The notes under the pieces: generated by a model
What the model was told of the DNA's origin: nothing
What the model saw: the letters and a program-made list of their open reading frames with translations, nothing else
Databases searched by the model: none
Program-made: the position numbers and the translations under genes
Shown here: positions 1-7,159 of the stretch, piece by piece
Numbering within the stretch: the stretch's first letter is position 1
Layout: the number at the start of each line of letters is the position of its first letter
Assembly (NCBI GenBank): GCA_913054445.1
Contig: CAJXIK010000016.1
Span: 1 to 16,946, forward strand
Length of the DNA stretch: 16,946 nt
Direction of reading: 5' to 3'
DNA from: an uncultured Bermanella sp.
GTDB taxonomy: Bacteria > Pseudomonadota > Gammaproteobacteria > Pseudomonadales > Oceanobacteraceae

Positions 1-2
1 GA

Positions 3-46
3 GGCCACCCCGTGGCCGACCTGCCTTTATCGGGCAGGGGCTGCCC
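3..46. other. Hairpin cluster upstream of flhA
   Basis: Three inverted repeats can be read directly. GGCCAC at 3-8 pairs with GTGGCC at 12-17 around a 3-base loop. CTGCC at 21-25 pairs with GGCAG at 33-37. GGGCAG at 32-37 pairs with CTGCCC at 41-46 around GGG. The last two share bases 33-37, so only one can form at a time. No T-run follows on either strand, so this is not a typical intrinsic terminator. No frame across 1-144 looks like the end of FlhB, the gene often found before flhA. The cluster may mark the end of an upstream transcript or a repeated intergenic element; its role is unknown. Confidence 0.5.
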
Positions 47-70
47 TCCTACCCGAGTAGAGCCCCCCGT

Positions 71-87
71 TTGGCCTTCTCTTTGCA
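71..87 (+). promoter_or_regulatory. Sigma-54 (RpoN) type promoter for the flhA operon
   Basis: The 17 bases TTGGCCTTCTCTTTGCA carry the two required dinucleotides of a -24/-12 promoter, GG at 73-74 and GC at 85-86, at the exact consensus spacing (TGGC-N7-TTGC). The centre differs from the best consensus (TGGCCT instead of TGGCAC). Transcription would begin near 98, leaving a leader of about 47 bases before the flhA start at 145. In Vibrio and Pseudomonas many middle-class flagellar genes are RpoN-dependent, which fits this position. The activator site was not identified. Confidence 0.6.
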
Positions 88-144
88 ATGCCCCCTACAG
101 CGTCAATTTATGTGTCGGTAATTCTGCTGTGTGAGGAGTAGGTC

Positions 145-2331
145 ATGGCTGCTGGTAAAATTTCGTTGCCCTCGGCGAATATCTTAAATCAACTATTCCA
201 GCAAACTCGCGGCTTAGCGCGGGGTAATCTGGGCGTGCCGTTCATGCTCATGCTCATGCTGGGCATGATGACGCTGCCAGTGCCCACCCTGCTGCTGGAC
301 ATCTTCTTTACCTTTAACATTGCTCTGGCCATCGTCGTCTTGATGGTGAGCATCTATGCCGCGCGCCCCCTCGATTTTGCCATCTTCCCCAGTGTCTTGC
401 TGGTGGCGACGCTACTGCGTTTGGCTCTGAATGTGGCCTCCACTCGCGTGGTGTTGTTAGAGGGTCATGAGGGAGGCGCGGCGGCAGGTAAGGTAATAGA
501 AGCCTTCGGCGAGGTGCTGGTGGGGGGCAATTATGCCGTGGGCCTAGTGGTGTTCCTGATCCTGATGATCATCAACTTTGTGGTGGTGACTAAGGGTGCG
601 GGGCGTGTATCCGAGGTCAGCGCGCGTTTTACCTTGGATGCCATGCCGGGCAAGCAGATGGCCATAGATGCCGACTTAAACGCCGGTTTAATCGATGCCG
701 ACCAAGCCAAAGAGCGCCGTGGCGATGTGGCCAACGAGGCCGACTTTTACGGTTCCATGGACGGTGCCAGTAAATTTGTAAAAGGGGATGCGGTGGCGGG
801 CATGCTGATTCTCATCATCAATATATTGGGGGGCTTGGCCATCGGTATGGTGCAGCACGACCTGGATTTATCCCGCGCCACCGAAGTGTATGCCTTGCTC
901 ACCATAGGGGACGGCCTCGTGGCGCAAATCCCCAGCCTGCTGCTGTCCACCGCCACCGCCATCATCGTGACCCGCAACAACAACAAAGAGAACATGGGCA
1001 GCCAGATTTTTAGTCAAATGTTTAATACCAGCCGCTCGTTGGCGGTGGCGGGGGGGGTGCTCATCTTAATGGGCCTTATTCCGGGCATGCCCCATGTGGC
1101 GTTTCTGGGGCTAGGTGCCTGTTCCGCCGGGGCGGCCTACTGGATATACAGAACGAACAATCAACCCCAAGTGGTGGAGGAGGGGGTAGCCGGCAGTGCC
1201 CGTCAGGCCGCGCAAAAAGCGGGAGCACCTGCTGTGCCGGGGCAGGCGGTGCCAGCATTGCCTGCGGCCGAAAGCAAAGAAGTGGACTGGGACGATGTGG
1301 AGAACGTCGACATCATCGGCCTCGAGGTGGGCTATCGCTTGATTCCCTTGGTGGACAAGGGTCAAGGGGGGCAGCTGCTGAGCCGCATTAAAGGCATTCG
1401 GCGTAAGCTTTCCCAGGAGCTGGGCTTCTTAATTCCCAGCGTACACATCCGCGACAACCTCGACCTATTGCCCAACGCCTACCGCATTCAGCTCATGGGG
1501 GTCAGCATCGCCGAGGCCGAGATCGAACCGGATAAAGACATGGCCATCAACCCCGGCCAAGTCTTTGGCAAGCTAGACGGCATCGCCACCATAGACCCGG
1601 CCTTCGGCCTTGAGGCGGTGTGGATAGACCCAGGCAGGAAAGATCAGGCGCAAACCCTAGGCTTTACCGTGGTGGATGCCAGCACGGTGGTGGCCACCCA
1701 CTTGAATCAACTGTTACAAAAACACGCCAGCGAACTCATCGGCCACGAAGAGGTACAGCAGATGCTGGATAGACTGGCCAAGTTATCGCCCAAGTTGGCG
1801 GAAGAACTGGTGCCCAACACCCTCAATCTCAGCCAGATGCTGGCGGTCTTACAAAGCCTGCTGCGCGAAGGGGTGCCGGTGCGAGATATTCGCAGCATCG
1901 CCGAGGCCTTGGCGAATACCCAGGTAGACAGTCAAGATACCGCCGCCTTAATCGTCATGGTGCGGCGGGTGCTGAAGCGCCTCATCGTGCAGAGCATCTA
2001 TGGCAACGTGGACGATCTGTCGGTGATCACCCTAGAGCCTTCCTTGGAACAGTTATTGCTCAAGACAGTACAGCAAAGCAAACAGCAAACCGGTGCCAGC
2101 GATAACATGATCTTAGAGCCCACCATGACAGAACGATTGCAGCAGTCACTGCTGGAAGCCACCCGCAATCAGGAGATGGCGGGTAACCCGGCGGTGCTGT
2201 TGGTGAGCAATATCTTGCGTCCGGTGCTGGCCAACTTTGTACGCTCGTTGATGGATAACCTGCACGTGTTGTCGTATCAGGAAATTCCCGATAACAAGCA
2301 GATCACCATCGCCGCCACCATCGGCGCGTAA
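145..2331 (+). CDS. flhA: Flagellar type III export gate protein FlhA
   Basis: FlhA forms the membrane ring of the flagellar type III export apparatus, couples export to the proton gradient and docks chaperone-substrate complexes through its cytoplasmic domain. The 728-residue product is slightly longer than usual (about 690-710). Hydrophobic segments fill roughly residues 30-330, with the conserved FHIPEP-family stretch FPSVLLVATLLRLALN near residue 80 and the charged loop GRVSEVSARFTLDAMPGKQ near 150-170. A Pro/Ala-rich linker around 345-380 leads to the cytoplasmic domain (about 385-728). The ATG at 145 follows a GAGGAG-like ribosome site. An 8-G run at 1050-1057 encodes Ala-Gly-Gly-Val in a membrane segment. 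It is the first gene of the block and probably uses the promoter at 71-87. Confidence 0.97.
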   Translation: MAAGKISLPSANILNQLFQQTRGLARGNLGVPFMLMLMLGMMTLPVPTLLLDIFFTFNIALAIVVLMVSIYAARPLDFAIFPSVLLVATLLRLALNVASTRVVLLEGHEGGAAAGKVIEAFGEVLVGGNYAVGLVVFLILMIINFVVVTKGAGRVSEVSARFTLDAMPGKQMAIDADLNAGLIDADQAKERRGDVANEADFYGSMDGASKFVKGDAVAGMLILIINILGGLAIGMVQHDLDLSRATEVYALLTIGDGLVAQIPSLLLSTATAIIVTRNNNKENMGSQIFSQMFNTSRSLAVAGGVLILMGLIPGMPHVAFLGLGACSAGAAYWIYRTNNQPQVVEEGVAGSARQAAQKAGAPAVPGQAVPALPAAESKEVDWDDVENVDIIGLEVGYRLIPLVDKGQGGQLLSRIKGIRRKLSQELGFLIPSVHIRDNLDLLPNAYRIQLMGVSIAEAEIEPDKDMAINPGQVFGKLDGIATIDPAFGLEAVWIDPGRKDQAQTLGFTVVDASTVVATHLNQLLQKHASELIGHEEVQQMLDRLAKLSPKLAEELVPNTLNLSQMLAVLQSLLREGVPVRDIRSIAEALANTQVDSQDTAALIVMVRRVLKRLIVQSIYGNVDDLSVITLEPSLEQLLLKTVQQSKQQTGASDNMILEPTMTERLQQSLLEATRNQEMAGNPAVLLVSNILRPVLANFVRSLMDNLHVLSYQEIPDNKQITIAATIGA

Positions 2332-2388
2332 CGTGCAGTAGGCATTCAATACCATGAAAAATATTACATCAAACCCTGGAGGCCAGTC

Positions 2389-3960
2389 ATGAAAGTAAAG
2401 CGTTTTACCGCCACCAGCATGCAAAAAGCATTAAAAACCGTGCGCGACGAAATGGGGCCGGATGCGGTGATTTTATCTAACCACAGGGTCAGTGGCGGGG
2501 TGGAAATTATTGTCGCCCAAAACTACCAGCCGGTCAGTGCGCATAAGATGGTGCCGCCCCATGACGGCGATGCCGAGCAAGCGCTGCCCGCCATCGATGT
2601 TGTGCAACCTGCGCCGCGAGTACCCGCCCCTAAGTCGTTTTTGTCTGATGAACTGGATAAATTAAAGAAGCCAGCGGCCGCTCGGCCCACCAGCAAGAAA
2701 CCGCAAAACCCTTGGCCCTTTTTGAGCCAGCAAGACCGTCAAGATGTGGAAGAACAGTTACGCCAGCAAGATAAGCTAGAGTCCGTAAAAAAACACGATA
2801 AAACCCCTCCTGTCCAGGTGCGCCCAGAGCCAACAATTGAACAGCCTGCGGTGGCTCCTGTGGCCTTGCCGCAAGGGCACGATAAGGCCGATTTACAACA
2901 GGCTTTACAGCACATTAAGCAGCAGCGTCAAGACGGTGTGATGGGCCAGCTGGACATTACGCCTCCCAAGGCGCAAACGGTGGCCCAAGCTCCAGCCCCA
3001 GTGCCCGAGGTTAATCAAAAACTAATAGCCGAGGTGCGCACCGAGCTGCACGACCTCACCGAGATGCTCAAGGCCAGCACTCAGTCGTCGCTGCTGCACG
3101 CGTCGCAACCCAGCAGTTTTGTCTGGAAAAAATACAGCCCCAGCAATGCCTTACAGGCCAAGTTATGGGGGCGCTTAGAGAGCATGGGTTTTGAAGAATG
3201 GCTGATCTACCAGTTACTGGGCAAGCTTGCCAGCCAGCAAGATGAAAGGGCCGCCTGGCAAGCCTGCTTGCAAGAACTGAGCGCCCATCTTCACATGAGC
3301 CCCAGCGACCCACTTGAGGAGGGTGGCATATTTGCCTTAGTGGGGCCCACTGGCGCAGGTAAGACCACCACCATCGCCAAGATGGCGGTGCGTTTTACCC
3401 TAGAACATGAGGGCGCAAAGGTGGGCTTGATTACCATGGATAACTACCGTCTGGCGGCCCATGATCAGCTGCGCACCCTAGGGCAAATCTTAGGGGTGCA
3501 AATGTTGGTGGCCGACCAGGATCACAGTGTGCTGAGCTGCATCGAAACCCTGCAAGAGTGTGATCTCGTGTTGATCGACACCGCCGGTCTTAGCCCCGAG
3601 CACCCCATGTTGGATTATCAGCTACAGCAGCTGGCGCAGTTAAAGGGGCGCATCAATACCCTGTTGACCCTACCGGCCACCAGCAATAGCAGAGTGCTGC
3701 GTAAGGTCTATCATAACTATAAGGCCGCGCAGTTAACCGGTTGTGTCCTGAGCAAACTCGATGAGGCCAGCAGCCTCGGGGACGCCATCAGCGTGTTGCT
3801 AGAGAGCGACTTACCCTTGTCGTACATCACAGATGGCCAGCGCATACCCGATGATTTTCAGCGTGCCAGTGCCAAGGGTTTGGTGAAGCGGGTGGTGCAG
3901 GTGGCCAAACAAGAACAGCAGATGGCCTATGGCAGCGGCTTGGCAGCTGGGGCTTGGTAA
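2389..3960 (+). CDS. flhF: SRP-type GTPase FlhF, polar flagellar placement
   Basis: FlhF is a signal-recognition-particle family GTPase that marks the pole where a flagellum is built. The 523-residue product shows the B-N-G layout: a conserved N-terminus (MKVKRFTATSMQKALKTVRD), a long Pro/Gln-rich B region to about residue 215, then N and G domains. In the G domain the P-loop GPTGAGKTTT starts at G319, with K325 as the phosphate-binding lysine. The G3 motif DTAG and the G4-like motif SKLDEASSLG follow; G4 in relatives usually reads TKLD. The ATG at 2389 follows GGAGG (2378-2382) at 6 bases. The gene lies 57 bases after flhA and 62 before flhG, its usual functional partner. Confidence 0.96.
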   Translation: MKVKRFTATSMQKALKTVRDEMGPDAVILSNHRVSGGVEIIVAQNYQPVSAHKMVPPHDGDAEQALPAIDVVQPAPRVPAPKSFLSDELDKLKKPAAARPTSKKPQNPWPFLSQQDRQDVEEQLRQQDKLESVKKHDKTPPVQVRPEPTIEQPAVAPVALPQGHDKADLQQALQHIKQQRQDGVMGQLDITPPKAQTVAQAPAPVPEVNQKLIAEVRTELHDLTEMLKASTQSSLLHASQPSSFVWKKYSPSNALQAKLWGRLESMGFEEWLIYQLLGKLASQQDERAAWQACLQELSAHLHMSPSDPLEEGGIFALVGPTGAGKTTTIAKMAVRFTLEHEGAKVGLITMDNYRLAAHDQLRTLGQILGVQMLVADQDHSVLSCIETLQECDLVLIDTAGLSPEHPMLDYQLQQLAQLKGRINTLLTLPATSNSRVLRKVYHNYKAAQLTGCVLSKLDEASSLGDAISVLLESDLPLSYITDGQRIPDDFQRASAKGLVKRVVQVAKQEQQMAYGSGLAAGAW

Positions 3961-4022
3961 GTTGCAACGTGCTAGCCCGCGTCTCAATAATAATAACGTC
4001 GATTAAAACGTAAGGTGGAAAC

Positions 4023-4841
4023 ATGCATCCAGTACAAGTAATAGCCGTGACCGGCGGCAAGGGCGGGGTGGGCAAGAGCAACGTGTCGGTGAACATGAGC
4101 ATCGCCCTGGCCGAACTGGGTCGCAAGGTGGTGGTGCTGGACGCCGATCTGGGCCTCGCCAACATAGATATCCTGTTGGGCATTCACGCTAAGAACAACA
4201 TCAGCAATGTATTGAGCGGGGAAATTTCCCTGCAGGAGGTCATGGTCAATGGCCCCGGCGGCATCCGCATCATTCCTGCTGCCTCGGGCACCCAAGCCAT
4301 GGCCACCCTAGAGCCGGTGGAGCACGCGGGCTTGATTCGTGCGTTCAGCTCTATCAGTGAGCAACTGGATATTCTCGTGGTGGATACCGCCGCCGGTATC
4401 GGGGACGCGGTGGTGAGTTTCGTCAAAGCCAGTCAAGAGGTGATGATCGTCGTCACCGACGAACCCACCAGCATCACAGATGCCTACGGCCTAATAAAAT
4501 TATTAAATCGCGATCACGGCCTGTTTCGTTTTAGGGTGTTGGCCAACATGGTGAAGAGCAGTCAAGACGGCCATAACTTATTTGCCAAGATGACCAAGGT
4601 CACCGACCGTTTTTTAGATGTGGCGTTGCAATATGTGGGCTGTATTCCCTTCGATGATTCCCTGAAGCGGGCGGTGCAACGCCAGCGGGCGGTAGTGGAA
4701 GCCTACCCTAGGTCCAAGGCGGCGCTGGCGTTTAAGTCTTTGGCGAAAAAAGTAGACGAATGGCCCTTACCCAGCTCCCCACGGGGTAATCTGGAATTTT
4801 TTGTGGAAAATTTATTGCTCAACGCCGAGCGTGAGGAGTGA
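4023..4841 (+). CDS. flhG: MinD-like ATPase FlhG/FleN, flagellar number control
   Basis: FlhG (FleN in Pseudomonas) is a MinD/ParA-type ATPase that limits flagellar number, partly by restraining the RpoN-dependent master activator FleQ/FlrA. The deviant Walker A motif KGGVGKSN covers residues 13-20 and is followed by VLDADLGLANIDILLG (A' region) and VVDTAAG (Walker B). The 272-residue product begins only about 12 residues before the P-loop. The N-terminal DQAxxLR activation helix, which in Vibrio and Bacillus-type FlhG stimulates FlhF GTPase, is absent, and an in-frame TAA at 4011-4013 rules out an upstream start. From memory, Pseudomonas FleN has the same short N-terminus. The ATG at 4023 follows AAGGTGG. 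Confidence 0.95.
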   Translation: MHPVQVIAVTGGKGGVGKSNVSVNMSIALAELGRKVVVLDADLGLANIDILLGIHAKNNISNVLSGEISLQEVMVNGPGGIRIIPAASGTQAMATLEPVEHAGLIRAFSSISEQLDILVVDTAAGIGDAVVSFVKASQEVMIVVTDEPTSITDAYGLIKLLNRDHGLFRFRVLANMVKSSQDGHNLFAKMTKVTDRFLDVALQYVGCIPFDDSLKRAVQRQRAVVEAYPRSKAALAFKSLAKKVDEWPLPSSPRGNLEFFVENLLLNAEREE

Positions 4842-4892
4842 TAGCGAGTTGTTTTATTGGCGCAAATCTATGCCGTGATTGGAGGGGCCGCC

Positions 4893-5609
4893 TTGTACAG
4901 TGAGCAAGAGCCAAATTACGATGCGCTCATCGAGCAGCACGCGGTATTGGTGAAACGCATCGGTCATCACCTAAAGGGGCGCTTGCCCGCCAGTGTGCAG
5001 GTGGATGACCTTATTCAGTCAGGCATGATTGGCCTCATGGAGGCGGCGCGTAAGTACGAACCCAGCAAGGGGGCCAGCTTCGAAACCTATGCGGGCATTC
5101 GCATTCGGGGTGCCATGCTAGATGAGATTCGCAAGGGCGATTGGGCCCCACGCAGTGTGCACCGTAACAGTCGGCGCATCGCCGAGGCCATTCGTTTCGT
5201 GGAAAGCGAAACCGGCTGCGATGCCAAAGACAGTGAGGTGGCCAAGGCACTGGACATGTCTCTAGAGCAATACCATCATCAACTGCAAGATGGCATGGGC
5301 TCGCGCCTGTTTAGTTTTGAAGAACTGCTGGCCCAGCAGGGGGATCGTGAAGGGGGTATCACCGGAGGCGGCGACGGCCCCCTAGCGGGCTTGCAGAGCG
5401 ATCATTTTCGCCAACATCTTGCCCGTGCCATTGCCACCCTGCCAGAACGGGAGCAACTGGTGTTGGCCCTGTATTACGATGAAGAACTTAACCTCAAAGA
5501 AATAGGCGCTGTGCTCGAGGTGAGTGAATCTCGGGTGAGCCAAATACACAGCCAGGCGGCTCATCGACTGCGCGCCCGTCTTAGTGAGTGGACCGAAAAG
5601 CAAACTTAG
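4893..5609 (+). CDS. fliA: Flagellar sigma factor FliA (sigma-28)
   Basis: FliA directs RNA polymerase to late flagellar and chemotaxis promoters and is held inactive by FlgM until the hook is complete. Region 2 contains SFETYAGIRIRGAMLDEIRK and GDWAPRSVHRNSR, nearly identical to the family. Region 4 carries LNLKEIGAVLEVSESRVSQI, a helix-turn-helix. No usable ATG exists at the 5' end, because the ATG at 4870 is out of frame and stops at once. I chose TTG 4893, which lies 5 bases after GGAGGGG (4881-4887) and gives 238 residues, close to the E. coli length of 239. The frame is open up to TTG 4857, and GTG 4875 is another option, but neither has a well-placed ribosome site. Confidence 0.93.
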   Translation: MYSEQEPNYDALIEQHAVLVKRIGHHLKGRLPASVQVDDLIQSGMIGLMEAARKYEPSKGASFETYAGIRIRGAMLDEIRKGDWAPRSVHRNSRRIAEAIRFVESETGCDAKDSEVAKALDMSLEQYHHQLQDGMGSRLFSFEELLAQQGDREGGITGGGDGPLAGLQSDHFRQHLARAIATLPEREQLVLALYYDEELNLKEIGAVLEVSESRVSQIHSQAAHRLRARLSEWTEKQT

Positions 5610-5819
5610 CCCTCTCTTAATAGTATGAATAGTATGAATAGTGTGGCTGCAACTTCGAAGCTGAGCTTACGTTATGCTAGCAGGCCACTAGACGCTCCTT
5701 CTTTTTTAGTCAATTTAATTATTTCCCCATTACTGATAGTTCAATGCTGGCTTACTGCTTAACAGTGACTAGACTGAGAATTAGGCATTAAGGTCGAACC
5801 GAGGCACTGGGAGGTAGCT
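5610..5819 (+). other. fliA-cheY intergenic region, AT-rich, with short tandem repeat
   Basis: This 210-base gap is the longest within the regulatory half of the cluster. It holds a 9-base tandem repeat AGTATGAAT at 5622-5630 and 5631-5639, followed by a partial third copy. A T6 run lies at 5702-5707, but no convincing GC-rich stem precedes it. I looked for a sigma-28 promoter (TAAA-N15-GCCGATAA) and found only a poorly spaced resemblance. No ORF of note. A separate promoter for the che genes would be expected here, but none is secure. Confidence 0.4.
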
Positions 5820-6203
5820 TTGGATAAAAATATGAAAATTCTCGTTGTGGACGATTTCTCTACCATGAGGCGCATCATCAAAAACCTATTGCGGGATTTG
5901 GGCTTTACCAATACCTCGGAGGCAGATGATGGCAATACGGCTTTACCCATGTTGCAAAGTGGCAACTTCGACTTCCTTGTGACCGATTGGAATATGCCGG
6001 GCATGACGGGCATCGAACTGCTAAAACATGTGCGTGAAGACGAGCGCCTAAAAGACTTACCAGTACTGATGGTCACCGCAGAGGCTAAACGCGACCAAAT
6101 AGTAGCGGCGGCCCAGGCGGGCGTGAACGGCTACGTTATTAAGCCGTTTACCGCCGCGGTACTAAAGGAAAAAATCGATAAAATATTTGAACGAGCGGGT
6201 TAA
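5820..6203 (+). CDS. cheY: Chemotaxis response regulator CheY
   Basis: CheY is the single-domain response regulator that, once phosphorylated by CheA, binds FliM in the flagellar switch and changes motor rotation. All receiver residues are present: acidic pair D11-D12, phosphoacceptor D56 (in TDWNMPG), T86 in VTAEAK, Y105 and K108 (in VIKPF). The 127-residue length is typical. The start is TTG 5820, 4 bases after GGGAGGT (5809-5815). The in-frame ATG at 5832 would be too far from that site and would remove residues also present in Vibrio CheY as I recall it. The gene heads the cheY-cheZ-cheA-cheB run. Confidence 0.97.
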   Translation: MDKNMKILVVDDFSTMRRIIKNLLRDLGFTNTSEADDGNTALPMLQSGNFDFLVTDWNMPGMTGIELLKHVREDERLKDLPVLMVTAEAKRDQIVAAAQAGVNGYVIKPFTAAVLKEKIDKIFERAG

Positions 6204-6289
6204 TACACTGGCCTATTCATTTCTCGTTCAGGCATTGGTTTTTTGACTAATCATCGGTTGGGTTAGGTCAAAGGTGACAGGATATTCCT

Positions 6290-7069
6290 ATGACAACACT
6301 GGAGTTAGAAAACCCAGGCAATGAGTTTGAGAAATTATTCTCAGATAAAGCCAAAGATTTAATGGCCCGCCTGGAAAAAAATGATCTAGCAGGGGCGGTG
6401 GGTTTAATTCAAGATCTGCAAAAAGTTCGGGATGAAAACCTTTATCAGGAGATAGGGCAACTCACCCGAGCGCTGCACGAGTCCATTAAAAAATTCAAGT
6501 TAGATTCCAATGTGCAGGGTGCCGGCTCGGACATCGATGAGGCTAACGACGGTCTCGCCTATGTGGTGGACATGACCGCCAAGGCCGCCAACAAAACCAT
6601 GGACAAGGTAGAAGAAAGCCTGCCGTTGGCGAGGGACATCCTAGATGAATCGGGTGAAATTCAGCAGCAGTGGAAACGCTTCTTGGGCAAAGAGTTAACC
6701 CCGTCTGAGTTTCGAGACCTATGCAAACATATCAGCCATTTTTTAAATGTCACCGACAGCAACACCCGTAAGCTGAATCAGAATTTAAACGACATTCTAT
6801 TGGCCCAAGACTTTCAAGATTTAACCGGACAGGTGATTCAAAAAGTCACCACTATGGTCACAGACGTGGAAGCGCGCTTGGTTAATTTAGTGGCCATGGC
6901 GGGGCACGTGGATCAACTCACCGGCATGCAGCACGGTGAAATTAAGGTTGAGCAGGAAGAGGATGACCTCACTAAAGGGGTGGGCCCGCAGATAAATGCC
7001 GATGAAGAAGAGGATGTTGCCTCCAACCAGGATGATGTCGACGATTTACTCTCGAGTCTGGGTTTTTAA
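6290..7069 (+). CDS. cheZ: CheY-P phosphatase CheZ
   Basis: CheZ removes the phosphoryl group from CheY-P and so ends the signal. The 259-residue protein is mostly helical. The catalytic stretch DFQDLTGQVI contains D177 and Q181, matching the spacing of D143 and Q147 of E. coli CheZ. The C-terminus VDDLLSSLGF is the CheY-docking helix known from enteric CheZ, reached through an acidic flexible linker (about 215-245). The product is longer than E. coli CheZ (214 residues), mainly in the N-terminal part. The ATG at 6290 follows a weak AGGAT. The stop TAA at 7067-7069 is directly followed by an ATG at 7070. Confidence 0.95.
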   Translation: MTTLELENPGNEFEKLFSDKAKDLMARLEKNDLAGAVGLIQDLQKVRDENLYQEIGQLTRALHESIKKFKLDSNVQGAGSDIDEANDGLAYVVDMTAKAANKTMDKVEESLPLARDILDESGEIQQQWKRFLGKELTPSEFRDLCKHISHFLNVTDSNTRKLNQNLNDILLAQDFQDLTGQVIQKVTTMVTDVEARLVNLVAMAGHVDQLTGMQHGEIKVEQEEDDLTKGVGPQINADEEEDVASNQDDVDDLLSSLGF

Positions 7070-7159
7070 ATGGAGTCTAAGCGCATGATAAGGGTTTTAA
7101 AATCGATGGCGGCTCATAACAAGACGCCCTCCTCGATTTTTAAAGGGGAAACAGGATGA
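7070..7159 (+). CDS. Possible 29-residue ORF bridging cheZ and cheA
   Basis: An ATG lies immediately after the cheZ stop (TAAATG), and this frame stays open until a TGA at 7157-7159 that overlaps the cheA start as ATGA. It would encode a basic 29-residue peptide beginning MESKRMIRVLKSMAAHNK. I recognise no family. There is no clear ribosome site, so translation would depend on reinitiation after cheZ. The exact fit to both neighbours is suggestive, but an open 90-base frame is common by chance. It also overlaps a stem-loop (7099-7140), which could be the real reason for conservation, if there is any. Confidence 0.2.
   Translation: MESKRMIRVLKSMAAHNKTPSSIFKGETG
7099..7140 (+). promoter_or_regulatory. 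Stem-loop just upstream of the cheA ribosome site
   Basis: AAAATCGA at 7099-7106 pairs perfectly with TCGATTTT at 7133-7140, and inside it GGCG at 7108-7111 pairs with CGCC at 7125-7128. The cheA ribosome site (AGGGGA, 7144-7149) begins only three bases after the stem. Possible roles are mRNA processing, protection of an end, or tuning of cheA translation. It is too A/T-rich at its base, and the T-run is too short, for a confident terminator. Confidence 0.4.

Noticed and set aside
1..60. End of flhB at the left edge
   Set aside because: None of the three forward frames reads like an FlhB C-terminus, so I do not annotate a partial gene.
5690..5710. T6 run after fliA as a terminator
   Set aside because: No stable GC-rich stem directly precedes the T-run.
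5710..5741. Sigma-28-like sequence TCAA...CTGATAG upstream of cheY
   Set aside because: The spacing between the two halves is about 18 bases instead of 15, and the -10 half matches GCCGATAA poorly.
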